Source: Lunularia cruciata (Eukaryota > Streptophyta > Marchantiopsida > Lunulariales > Lunulariaceae). From it: a stretch of 64,000 bases of DNA. Below the pieces are notes generated by a model. It made no database searches. It was given only the letters and a program-made list of their open reading frames with translations, and was not told the DNA's origin. The translations under genes were made by a program, and so were the position numbers. The stretch's first letter is position 1. Every line of letters begins with the position of its first letter. The stretch covers positions 59,672,593 to 59,736,592 of the forward strand of contig OX419759.1 of the NCBI GenBank assembly GCA_948567375.1. Reading direction: 5' to 3'. Positions 1 to 10,973 of the stretch are shown here, in pieces.

Positions 1-479
1 GCTCCACATTCTACTCAACGTTTTACTCCGCATTCCAGATTTTCCTATGGAGAAAAGAGAAGCAGCAGTTTCCAAACAAGACTCTGCTATGAGTTTGTCA
101 AGACAAAGAACTGATTACCAGACAAGGAGAGGAGGTGGTATACAAATCTGCCCGTACACGAACTTCAAACAAAGAGAATGGGTGGATGAGGATGATTACC
201 TGACAGTGATAGTCAAGTTGCGAATCTGCGAAAAAATGGAAGCATAAGATTTAGAACATTGCGCAAAGTTCAATAAACTGTGAAGTTTTAAGTAACCGAA
301 TGATAATTTTGATTCCAAGCACCAGGTAACAGACATCTTTTAATATTGCCAGAGAATTGTCTAAGCAGAATTGCTTTTAGAGCCCCTATCCTGACTGACT
401 CAACATACAATTGACAAACAATTGCATCTTCAAAATTAACTGAGGCAGCCCATAAGTTGGAAAGGATTGTTGTATGTAC
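1..479. other. probable intron of the leftmost gene; nothing else seen
   Basis: This stretch follows the proposed splice donor at 479/480 of the minus-strand plastid protein gene. I looked for the expected last exon (the membrane-spanning C-terminal end of the family) on the minus strand and did not find it, so the exon probably lies left of the window. The short open frames here do not resemble known proteins. Confidence 0.45.
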
Positions 480-1414
480 CGAATAATTCATGGAAATTGC
501 TTTCCCGGAAAAGCTTCCTTCTACGCTCGTGGTAAACTTGTAAAGTAACAAGGCGATAACACCCGCTACAGCAGCCCCAAGAAGTGTCTGTCCAGGTGAA
601 GGCGGGGGGACGGGAATCTCGGGTGCCTTCTTCAGAGAATCTATGGCAGCCTTCCTCGCATCCTCCTTGACGCTCTCAGTCGTGGCTACTCCCGAAGAAC
701 GAAATTGCTTCACATCATATAGCATAAAATTCCAGAAAATTAGCGCGATCTTTAAAACGCTGCTTCTCTGTTGCAGAACACTAAAAATTCCAAATCGATA
801 CAGTAAATCTAAAACAAATAAAGTGCGATATTTTGTGATATATCATGATTCATACCCATTTTAAACGGAAGAAACACATATAAAACCTCTCCTGTGACTC
901 ATACTGCGCAGCCAATTTACTTGTGAGAAAGAAAGAAGAAGGATTCATATACCATCTCTTTCGCACGCTGTGCACGCCGCCGAAGACTTCGAAGAAGAAG
1001 CACGGCAATGGCGCCAGTGAGAGCAAAGCTGGCGACAATTTGCGCCGGGCTTGCTTCAGGAAACGCTAAGGGATCAATTTCCAGTTCCCTAGGAGGCAAT
1101 TCAATCGGTCCTTCCTCAGCGTCGCCATCTCCTAATTCAAATAAAGAATTCCCTCTCCTTCCACTAGCTCTGACTAAAGATTCCTCATGCAATATCCATA
1201 AATTCAAGTCTCTTCCTTCTACTCCTAACATAATATCCCTCCTATCTCTAAATCCCTTCAGAATTGCCTTCCGCAAGCTCCGTGTAGCTATTCCACCTCC
1301 ATTGAAGCTCCCCGAGTTTTGCAGAGAAGCGGAAATCAAAGGAGCTCTATCTGCTGCTGGATTCCACATTGCTGAGGAATACATCACTTGCGATGCGCAA
1401 TGCAGATACGCCAT
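480..1414 (-). CDS. plastid-targeted membrane protein, DUF3082-like (two exons, 3' end off window)
   Basis: Two exons fit together in phase. Exon 1 (1414 down to 953, 154 codons) begins MAYLHCASQ with a Ser/Ala/Arg-rich leader suited to a transit peptide, then an acidic stretch, a hydrophobic segment (QIVASFALTGAIAVLLL, about residues 125-142) and a basic tail (RRRAQRAKE). The donor is GTATAT. Exon 2 (707 down to 480, 76 codons) follows an AG acceptor and encodes QFRSSG, a Pro-rich linker and a second hydrophobic segment (LLGAAVAGVIALLLYKFT), ending NYS before a GTACAT donor. From memory, plant and cyanobacterial DUF3082 proteins have this linker-hydrophobic-KFTT layout followed by one more hydrophobic stretch, which is absent here because the gene leaves the window. 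Role unknown; a thylakoid or envelope location is inferred. The family name is moderately sure, the exon structure more so. Confidence 0.65.
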
Positions 1415-2120
1415 CCCAGGATCGTTTATTTCCTGTTGAATTCTCAGATTCTCGTGTTGAGGAGGAGCTGAAGGTGCTCATTCAGATGAGAGGGGCAGAA
1501 CTCGACGGATAGAGTCCGCCATAGCCACTGAAGTGAAGTTCAGCCAAGGTAAAGCACAACTGCGCTCATAGCGCAGCAAACACAGTTAATTAGCTATAAT
1601 TTGTAGCACTTAAAGTAATAAGTCAAATTACAAACTTTACTTTGTATTTTCCAGTCTAATCAGCATTAAACATTGCCAGTTTCTCTTGGCAAGAAAGTTA
1701 CAGGAGGACCGACCCGGTTAAAGGTACATAGTCAGTCATGAAATCTAAGTTCTCATCACAACTCATGAACTTTTTTGGTTCATTTGATGTGCCAAGATGA
1801 TACTTAATACACTGTTTTCTTCTAATAACTAAGCTAAATCACTTGAATAAAAAGTATTATGAAACAGTTAAAAATTAAATTTCAGCTTTTTATAAAATTG
1901 ACTGGATCATTTTTAGTTGTAGTTATTCCATCATTTTCTAACAAAGAATTTCTGGTGACATAGAAGTAATGTATCTTTGAATGTATCTTTTAAGTTAATA
2001 CAAACATGTTTGGATCCTTTGGTACAAAAGCTAAAACTTTTTCATTACTTGATTTCTTAATGTAAAGTGTAAATTTGGTTCATAGACTTGAACTTGCATT
2101 ATATCACATTATCGATTCTA
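1415..2120. other. upstream region of the DUF3082-like gene; no further gene seen
   Basis: AT-rich DNA that must hold the promoter and 5' leader of the minus-strand gene to its left. I see no convincing TATA element at a fixed distance, no long open frame and no RNA gene. Confidence 0.4.
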
Positions 2121-2401
2121 GTGAAATATCAAAAATGACCCCGTACATTTACGAAATTAAAAAAATGATGCTCAATAATTACAAAATTAACCTTCGATCA
2201 TTACAAAACTGACCTCATGTGTCACCGTTCCCCAAACATAGCCAAATCACAACGTACTGATGCGCAACATCCTTTACCACAAAACTCGCCATTGGTGCAC
2301 GCACGCTTTGAGAGTGGCGAGGTCATTTTTGTAATTCTTGAAAATTGAGGGTCATTTTCGTAATTTCATAAAACTATATGGTTATTTTTCGACATTTTCC
2401 C
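2121..2401. mobile_element. MITE-like foldback element with imperfect long terminal inverted repeats
   Basis: The left end (about 2124-2200) and the reverse complement of the right end (about 2320-2401) share the same run of short motifs in the same order: GAAAT-TC-AAAA, ATGACC, TTACGAAATTA, CTCAA, ATTACAAAA, TGACC. The repeats are about 80 bp, imperfect, and fill most of the element, with a small GC-richer centre. There is no coding sequence. The form is that of a non-autonomous DNA transposon; I see no clear target duplication and cannot assign a superfamily. Confidence 0.55.
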
Positions 2402-3003
2402 TTCTTCTATGAGAGAAGATTTTAAAGTAGCCTCTTGATCTATAATGTTGTATTATATCACCACTTTTTAAGAAAGTCCTGGTGTGTTTGGCCTTTATGG
2501 TCTTCGTTGACCATTACGGGATTACATGGGGCTAGAAGTCTATTAGGGTATCTTCCTTGACTAGTGCTTAAGTATCTAATATACTTTGGTTTCTGAAACA
2601 AATCCCTTTTATTTATCTTCTTTCAATATCCAAGACTGAAATTTTGAGTCCATGGAAAATGAAACCTGTTATTAATTGACACATTACGCGTACTGAAAGA
2701 ACATAAATTTTGTTAAGATCATGTCTCTACCTTTATAAAACAAGCTCATATAAATTTATATGAGCTTGTTTATATTAGGAGTTTGTAAGTGTGTCAATTT
2801 TCCCTCTTAGCTTAGTAATTTGTGAATAATCATAACTTGTTTGAATGTAAAAATACTTTTTCAACTTGAACATAAGTATAGTTCTTCTTGATACTTAATC
2901 AATCAATTAGACCCAGGATTTACTTCCACCTGCGTGCTATTAATGTAATATGATACACTTCAAGATCTCCAGTATGGAATGGTTGAGGATCGAATAATGA
3001 GTA
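2402..3003. other. AT-rich spacer with one perfect palindrome; no gene seen
   Basis: No open frame of note. It contains the 34-bp palindrome described separately. Confidence 0.4.
2738..2771. repeat. 34-bp perfect palindrome
   Basis: AAACAAGCTCATATAAA and its exact reverse complement abut with no loop. It could be a recombination scar or the tip of a decayed foldback element. No flanking inverted homology extends beyond it. Confidence 0.8.
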
Positions 3004-3005
3004 TA

Positions 3006-5088
3006 CAGTAGAACCTGTCTAAAGTGATACTGTCTAAACTAATAACCTCCATAAACAAATATTTGACACCGGTCCGGAGTATGTCCCCATGCTTGAACTA
3101 ATAACCCTCTATTGGTTGATATTCCATACTTTTTATATTCCATACTTTTTATTGGTCCGACAACTTTTGTAAACTAATAGACACTATATAAAAAATATAA
3201 AAATTGGAATTGCAGCTGGAAAATATTGCCTACTTGCACTGGAAATAATCCTGAATGCCCCTCTAGACCATCTGGCACGTCCTCAGAGTTCCCACGCTCT
3301 GCTTCATCTTTTGCAGCGTTGAGATGAACTTGCCATTGTCGCTTGCCTGCTGCAGCCAGAAAGTCTCCAGCGACTGGATCATCGCCTGAGCTTCCTTGGC
3401 TGACACAAGAATGACTTCCTCGCTGTCATCATCATTGGCCTCACCTTTGTCATCATCCTGGAGAAGATGATCTTTGATGACCTCGTCAATGTTAGGAGTG
3501 TAGGTAACCACATCTTCATCCGGGTAGTTAAGCAGGTTATGGATTTCCATCGGATTGCGGTATATTGAAGCCTTGTGATCTGAGACTCGAGCTCAGCAAT
3601 GACTTCTTGATCAAGAAGTTCCTCTTTGTTATGCTGTTCCAATTGTGTGCCAGGAACAATGCGGATTTTGCAGTGACCAAAGCAGTTGCAGATGGTCTCA
3701 AGCTTGACATCATTATTCTAGGCAGGAACAGCCATCCTGATGGCTTCAAGGATATCAAATTTTTCTGGCTCAGCGACTCCATCTTCAAGACGCTGCAGGA
3801 GGACAAGGTTAAATTGGCGACGGTAGTAGGCCTTCAGATTGTGGATGATTCCAGCGTCACAAGGCTGCAGCTTTGATGTCATGTTTGGGGGAAGGTAGAA
3901 AACCATGGTGTTCTGCAGTTGAATGTGGCTTGGAAGCTCGTGAAGAGGGATGTGGGCGCTACAATTGTCAAGAATGAGCAGAACTTTCCTGTTAGCCATG
4001 CGGCGATCAAATGCTTTGAGCCACTCCAAAAAACTTTTTATGTCATCCAAGCCTTGGAATTATTGCAATAAGTGCAACCGAGGTTGGCCATGTTGATGTT
4101 CTTGAAGCACCACGGGCTTTTGGATTTGCCGATGACCAAAAGGGGAAGCTTGTCATAACCGTCTCCGTTGCAGCAGACGGCAAGGGTTAGGCGCTCTTTG
4201 TGTTGCTTTTTGGCCTCGGGCTGCTTAGTTGCCAAGAAATTGTCCGCCTAAATAAAATAATACAGTGTTTGTGTTAGCTTGTTGCGCTAACCACACACCA
4301 AAACAACACAAACCAAAATGTTACCAACTTGCATTCTGTAAAAAAGTCCCGTCTCGTCCATCTTGTAAATGTTGCACCACTCAAACTTGTCCAGTATCTC
4401 CTTGATTTTGGGTTGCTCATCCTCGATGAGATTAACATCAACAGATCCACTCTCGCCAAAGCGGCGGAATGAGTAGATTCCATGGCAAGCCTTCAAGGCT
4501 TCCAGCCATCCATTGGAAAACTCGAAGTGGGCATGATCCGGATAAAGGCGATCTAAGATTTTTATGCCATTCTCCTTGATCAGGTCGCCACTCATGTTGA
4601 CGCGCTCTTGGTTTGCTGTGAACCATTCCATCAAAGCGGATTCCATCAATGGATATTTCACCGTCCGCTGACGCTTTGCAGAAAGGTTGGGAGATTGGGT
4701 CTTCTCAAGCACATCAGCTGATCGCTTCAATGTGGTTGAGATTGTACCCTGGCTGACCTTGACATTATGCTCAGTTTCAAGCCAAACCCTAAGTTGATTC
4801 TGTGTGAGGGTAGGGTTCTTTTGTTTGTGCTCTCAGAGAGCAATGCGGACTTTATTTGACATTGTGGTGTGTTGTGCTCCACGGCGAGGCATGGTGGTGA
4901 TGGTGTGGTTGTAGTGTGTTGTTGGGATGGGTTTAGACTGATTTTGGGGTGGTCTCAAGTTGCAAAATTATCCCCCTGATCCAAAAAATCAATTAATTTG
5001 ATCATGTGTGTCACCTTGTCTAATGTAATAACCTCTATAAACTAATACTCAACCCCGGTCCCGACATTAGTTTAGACAGGTTCTACTG
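3006..5088 (-). mobile_element. pogo/Tigger-class DNA transposon, complete ends
   Basis: The ends are perfect 18-bp inverted repeats, CAGTAGAACCTGTCTAAA (3006-3023 and complement at 5071-5088), flanked on both sides by TA (3004-3005, 5089-5090), the target duplication expected of the Tc1/mariner/pogo superfamily. The CAGTAGAACC terminus is typical of plant pogo-like elements such as the Lemi1/Emigrant group. Subterminal copies of TAATAACCTC-TATAAA followed by ACCCCGGTCC-like sequence lie near 3040-3080 and 5030-5065 in the same orientation, possible transposase-binding sites. The single gene inside runs on the minus strand and is decayed. The ends are well preserved relative to the gene, so the copy may once have moved in trans. 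Confidence 0.9.
3263..4892 (-). pseudogene. pogo-like transposase (CENP-B HTH plus DDE domain), decayed
   Basis: Start at 4892 (MPRRG). The order is an N-terminal psq/CENP-B-type helix-turn-helix region (about 4890-4480, with LMEWF and RFGESGSVD motifs), then a DDE catalytic domain with DETGLFYRMQ (near 4345), LILDNCSAH (near 3970) and PPNMTSKLQPCDAG (near 3880), and a C-terminal acidic tail ending about 3263. An intron fits well: donor CAA|GTTGGT at 4329/4328 and acceptor TTTAG|GCGGAC at 4248/4247 join FYRMQ to ADNFLATKQPE in phase. Damage: a TGA in the N-terminal part near 4833, a frameshift near 4045 after KAWMT, a TAG near 3721 where the family has Trp, and a frameshift near 3560. All three catalytic Asp positions remain readable. 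Non-functional as it stands. Confidence 0.88.
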
Positions 5089-5090
5089 TA

Positions 5091-6094
5091 TTCTCATTCA
5101 TAGCAACTCATCATCAGATATGTCACATCAAAAAATGAGTTGGTACATATCATCTCTTTGTACTGGTTTCATCTTCTTGTAGATTTCTCCTTAGATAACT
5201 TTGACAAGATAAATCGAGACGTTTCAAATTTATGCAAGATAGGGACCGCTTCTCTTTATAGTGTTCGGACACTTTGAATTTGAAGACTTTGATAATCTTA
5301 TGTACAAATCTAGTTCCTTCCAAAGCATTTCCATATTCATTATGAAGCTAACTTTCTTCTCTTTATGGTCTATCTATCATGAAAGTTTTTAGGCACCAAG
5401 AGATTTTTATTTATTTATTTCACAATAGCAAAGATGATTTCTTATTAAGTATATTTATTATACCTCTTGTAAATATGGAAGTGCTTCTTTGATACATGAT
5501 TCAAAATTATAATATGTCTTAGAGTAATTTTCTTAAATCTATAATACAAGTTCTAGATCAATCTTAGTCCCATCTTTGATTGAATGAGTTTCTCCACTTT
5601 AAGAAAGATCACACTTCTACTCCTTTCCTTTCCTTTTAGATGTTAACACTCTTTAAAAGTGAGTTCTTTTCTTGTTTATGTCTTACTTTCTTATCTTACA
5701 TGGCTAGGTAAGCTTTGGTAATAAATGAATCCTCATATTCCATGACTCCACAAGCATCTTGTACACCTCTCATAAGTCATCTTTGCCACAGTCAACTACC
5801 AACCAATCTTTGAGGAGTTTTCAATGTGCACTCTTGCTACATGATGTCTTTGTCATTTTGAAATGATAATGTTTGTCGTTCTAGAGAGCCATAAATTGCT
5901 TGTAGAAAGGGATCTTGTTCTTTCTCAAGTACTCAACAACCATCTTCTCCCATTCTCTCTTTTTGCTTTAGCAAATTTCCTTGGCATCATCACCATCAAA
6001 ATCATCCTTAATCTCCATATCTCCGTACCATATCTTCAATGTTTAGAGACCTCTTCATCTTGGCCCATTTTTGCTCAAATTCCTCTGCACTTTT
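5091..6094. other. AT-rich intergenic DNA; no gene seen
   Basis: No recognisable coding sequence, RNA gene or transposon end in this stretch. Confidence 0.4.
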
Positions 6095-6408
6095 GGTGTC
6101 ACCAACCATATTATTCTAGCAAGCAAGGAAATTGCTCTATTGTTCAATTGCTTCCTATTTTTTCCAAAAATGATGTCACCAACCAAATTATTCTAGCAAG
6201 CAAAGAAATTGCTTCATTGTTCAAATGCTTCTTATATTTTTTTCCCAAAATGATGTCACCAACCAAATTATTCTAGCAAGCAAAGAAATTGCTTCATTGT
6301 TCAAATGCTTCTTATATTTTTTCCCAAGATGATGTCACCAACCAAATTATTCCAACAGGCAAGGAAATTGCTCCATTGTTCAAATGCTTCTTATTTCCTC
6401 CCAGAACA
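6095..6408. repeat. tandem repeat, four units of 77-80 bp
   Basis: Units begin near 6095, 6172, 6252 and 6331 with GATGTCACCAACCAAATTAT (first unit GG for GA) and continue through AAATTGCT-CATTGTTCAAATGCTTCTTA. Units 2 and 3 are almost identical; units 1 and 4 are more diverged, as expected when inner units were duplicated most recently. Confidence 0.9.
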
Positions 6409-9400
6409 AGGTATGCAATCTATCAAAATTTTCTATTGAATATGCCATCTATGTAGGCAATGAGTAGGAGTAGTAGGGAAGTTCAAATGAGGACTTACAT
6501 GACATGGTACTTTGTTATAAACTTGAGTGCTAGTTCCAATAAAAAAACAAGGATAAAAATGAATGGAATGTAATATCAGTTTACAATCATGGCTCACAAT
6601 ATAATTACATTTTAGGAAGTTTAGGAGGCATTTCAAATTATTTTGTAGGTTGGATTAGTGGCCGCTTGTGGGTAAGCTTAACTTACCTAATATAGATTGA
6701 ATTTATGAGTAGAGTAGGGAAGAGCCAAAACTTGCCAAGCGTCAAAGAAACTTGCATGGAAGTGAGGTGGCCTTATGGTAATTTGGTTTGAAAATTTAAA
6801 GAATTTTGGATCCAAAATCGATCATGAGACTTGATTCCTCTTGTCACAAACATAAGACAAACACACTAAACATTGATTTTCCATGTGGCATGCAAAGTGG
6901 AGTGAATAAGAATTAGTTAGGAATTGCAAATATTGGAAATTTGAAGCCAACTTTGAGTTTTAGAGTCAATTTTGGGTTTTTGATTTTGTGGATGGAGATT
7001 GTTGAAGTGCACATTGAAGGTCCACCTCCTCTACCAATCTTGCCAATCATAGGTTCCTCTCCTCTATCAATCTCACCCCTTGTAAATGCAAAATGCATGG
7101 CTATCCCTCCTATTTTCATATCCACTACAACAATATCACATTGTCTTCCACTTATTTCCCTTTCCCCTCCAAGTAATACTCTAGTTCAATTTCTACTACC
7201 ATTGCTAATAGTGGGATTACGAGATTTGTTGGAAATGATGTCTCAAACCTCCTCCACCCCCATGAATGCAGTCCATGATCAGTCTAAGACCTCTAGTACT
7301 ACCCTTGTGAACCATGCAAAAGTTGAAGATGATAAATTCAATGGCAGATTTTGGATGGTTAGCCATATGCACAAATTCTCAATTATTTAGAAGAAGCCAA
7401 TGCAAGAAGCCAATGTAGAAGAGCAGAGCACTTAGCATTATGACCACCTACCTTTTGAAGTTTAGGAGATGATTTTTAGAGTTTATGAATGAGATATGAT
7501 TAAGGAAGAAACGGCAATGATACATGGCTTCTTACACCCAAGATTTTAAGGAAAGAAGCACAAAGAAAGGTTTAACCAAGAGGGAGCTGAAAAGGGGTTG
7601 GAAAACCATAGCAGATAAACTGAATTATTAATGTCCATAATTTCACCTTATGGACTTAATGTTCAAGGATAGTGCAAACATTTCTCCCTTGGCCCTTGTC
7701 ACTTTGGGTTTAGCAAACGGAGTAGATATTATTGAGTTGCATGATAATGGGGAAGAAAATAAGCCAAAAGTTGCACATAAAGAAAATGAGCAAGATTAAT
7801 AGTATGATTATATATATACCGGAATTAGGAACCACTCAATTTGATTCCATCTCCCATACACCAAGGATATATTCACTTGATATTACATTTTCAAGTGCCC
7901 AAGGTGATAATGACTGTCCATATAGGCCAGATGTGCAAGAGGAGGGTAGCACCACCTTCTCATTATGCTCCAAGAATTCTATTGAGCATTTGCAAGGATA
8001 ATGCAATGGAGGATTTTGTTGCCCTAGAGACAATAGACTAAGAAGGAGAGAAAGAAAGAGGGTGTGAAAGTGAGTCTTGGAAAATGAGGAAGGTGCTTAG
8101 AAGGAATTCAAAGACAATTCCTTCTATTCCTACTTTCTCCCAAGACATTGCTAACCATATGAAATTGAGGACTAAAACTTTAGAAGCTAGAGAGAGACTA
8201 AAATTGGCTAAGATAGAAGCCACAGAGGTAGCTAAGATGGAGAAGCACCTGGCCAGACTTGAAGCAAAGAAAATCATCCCATTAGAAAAGTATGAGTATG
8301 AGAAGATGGTTCTTAGTTTGAAACATAAAGCCAAATGGGAGAAACTCCTATTCAAGGAGAGAAAGGTGTCACAACCCACTTCCTTGCAAGCCATGATTTT
8401 CTTTGCTTCTTGTTGTTTTTCTTTTTGTAAATTGGCCAATTTAGGTGTTGGAAAGTATCATTTGCAAGGAGTAATGATTTGGGAGGAGTTGTACTCCAAC
8501 AATATAGAGGGACAAGGTGCCTCAACAAAATGGGCCTACAAGGCCACTTGATGAGAACAACACCATACCTATTTTGTAGTTGGACCCATTTTGTTTTTTG
8601 TTCCATGGGACATACAACCAAGCTTGCCAAAAAAGAAAACCACTCCACTATGAGGAAGCCTTGACTTCATGAGTTTTGTGGAACAATGAGTACCATGATG
8701 ACTTTCCAATAATAAAAAACTCTGCCAAGTCTCACGACCATTTCAAGATCAAGTGAAAAGATGTGCACACCGCCAAAGAACCATTGGTGACCATTTCATG
8801 GTTGAGCTCATGCATGTGATGGATGATTGTGACCCTTCACCAACTACCACAACAAACAGAGAATAGAGTCCACCTTGTTGGGACTATTACAATTCTAACA
8901 CCACCCACTAGTCAAATCTTTTGCATTTTCACTTTTTCCAATTCTCACATTTCTCTCTTTGCAACAACATATCTTGTGACGTTGTGCAAATATTTCTAGC
9001 TCAGATTGCCAAGTTTTGTTGAGATTTTCAAGAACTAAGGAAGCAAAATTGTGGAACCAATCAAGGAATCACATTGTCAATAAAATTTGAATATTTAGTC
9101 ATGATAAGATGCACTTCCAAAAGGGGAATTGAGTTGAGAAGTTGAGTTGAGATGAGAATCTTGAACAAGCCTCTTGAGATTTCTAAGCAGGGATTCTACT
9201 TCCAAACCAACTACATCAAGAAAAGGAAAATGAACTTCTTGATGAGGGATTGGGACCTTGCGGATATAGCCATTTTATAGGGAATTTGCATGAATGCAAA
9301 GAACTTGATTGGAAGTCATTACAAGGATGTCCTATGATGTGGATGAAAGTTCACTAGTAGTGAGTGTTGGGCATAGATTGCTTGCAATTTAGGAAAATTC

Positions 9401-9837
9401 ACATTAATACCCCGCATGGTGTAATACTCCGAGGACAAGAGAAAAGAGAAAACACAGATTGCACACTCAAACATTCGATGCCCCAAGGGAGCACCTTCTC
9501 TTTATTATATAGACAAAGAGGATCTCCTCCAAGGAAGCTCCACCATAGGATTAGGGACACAGATAGGTGACATGTCAGCAAGCTCCACCCTTGGATTACT
9601 TACTTGGATGGGTGACCTGTCTGGTCTAGGTCCTATCTGGTTGGTCAAACGAGCTTTGACCGGAGGGAATCTTTTAGGGAATCTTCCTGTAGGAATCTCA
9701 GAATCACATGAGTAAGGTACCATTGGAAAGCTCTTAACAACACAAATCAATTGGGGGGAGGGGGTTGCACATTTTTGAGGCCTAATTCATCCGTTTAGGC
9801 CTCCGAAATTGCCTTCAAAGATTTCAAGCATATTTCG
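6409..9837. other. AT-rich repeat-like DNA with unrecognised open frames
   Basis: The two longest plus-strand frames are 6941-7390 (149 codons, Pro/Ser/Ile-rich) and 8084-8551 (155 codons, Lys/Glu/Ala-rich around residues 25-90 with a heptad-like pattern that could form a coiled coil). I recognise neither, and neither has a clear promoter or splice context. The surrounding composition resembles the retroelement-derived DNA to the right, so I take this as decayed repeat rather than host genes. Confidence 0.3.
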
Positions 9838-10139
9838 GTTCCTACTCTATTAGTAGAAGTCCCCTTTTGGTGATACCTCTTTTTGATCTGTTTAGTCCAT
9901 CATGTGTAACATCCTTCCAGATGTTACCAAACCAATTCTCACCTTTAAATCATATGTCTAGCTATTGGTTCTAAGGTTCTCAAGTCTATTTTGGTTTCTG
10001 CCCTATTAGTAGAAGTACTCTTTTGGTGATACTTCTATCTGATCTATTTTGACCATCATGTATAACATCATTCTAGATGTTACCAAACCGAATTTCACAT
10101 CTAGATCATATGGCTAACCCTTGGTATTACACATGGCCA
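9838..10139. repeat. tandem dimer, 156-bp unit
   Basis: TATTAGTAGAAGT at about 9849 recurs at about 10005, followed in both by TTTTGGTGATAC, TAACATC, AGATGTTACCAAACC and ATCATATG. The two units differ at many sites, so the duplication is old. It lies left of the gypsy LTR and may be part of that element family. Confidence 0.8.
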
Positions 10140-10507
10140 TCCTCTCTCCAATGATATTGGGGCACATATGGGTCTATTGTAGTCTGATTTGCTCTAGTGT
10201 TGCATGCATGCGCATGATGATAGATCAAGTGATCAAGGTTGGACTATATCTCCGTAGTAGCTCCCACTCTCTATCACAAAGGAGAGGGTTTTAAAAGGCA
10301 ATTGCTAATCCATCATATGGACTGGTGCTATAATCTTTGAAATGATCCAAAGTAAGAAACTCATTAGTGGAGCAAAGGTTGACTCCAAATCTAAAGAGAT
10401 CTATCAAGCTCTCACATGATGAGGAGATATAGGAATCCACAATGATAGTATGATAAGGAGTAAATGTAAGAGGATGGATAGTACCATTTGGACAATTCTT
10501 GCTGTAT

Positions 10508-10973
10508 GGAATATAAAAGACCAAGATTGAGGAGAGAAATAGGAGAATGGAAGATTACATTGGGACACTTGAGTGTGTGAAACTTTGAGTGCCTAGCATG
10601 AGCTTTGGCTTTGGTATTTATAGGGAGCATACAAGGCTCTTGAGAAGTTTCTTAAGAAGTTTCCTTGAGCTGCTTTCTTGGAGTTCAATCCAAGTTAGCC
10701 AAGAAGCTTCTCAAGAAGCTTTTTTCTTAAAACTGCCTACTTGGCATGCAAGCTAAGCTAGTTGGAAGCTTCTAGAAGCTACCAACTTGGGGTGCAAGTT
10801 AAACTAGCCAAGAAGCTTCCTCCCAGAAGTTGCCACTTGGTATGCACATTATCCAATACTTGGGAGAGTATCAAGTAGCTTCCTAGATACTTTTTGAATA
10901 TTCTAGGTTAATTTGGCTCATTCACTACTTTGTTAGCCTTGATTAACTTCGTCGCTAAACTCCATATTGTACA
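10508..10973 (-). repeat. gypsy-type LTR (3' LTR of the element to its right)
   Basis: Read on the minus strand it starts TGTACAATATGGAGTTTAGC, just after a purine-rich GGTAGGGGAATA tract (10974-10985), the order expected of polypurine tract then 3' LTR. It is related to the segments at 21178-21657 and 42962-43342, sharing CTAGAAG-ATCTAGGAAGC, several AAGCTTC-rich motifs, a TATAAAT box and the CCCAATGT/TTTCTCTCCT region. Its left limit is where that similarity stops and may not be the true LTR end. Confidence 0.7.

Noticed and set aside
6095-6408. Possible CRISPR-like array
   Set aside because: The units are contiguous 77-80-bp tandem copies without unique spacers, and the context is a plant nuclear genome.
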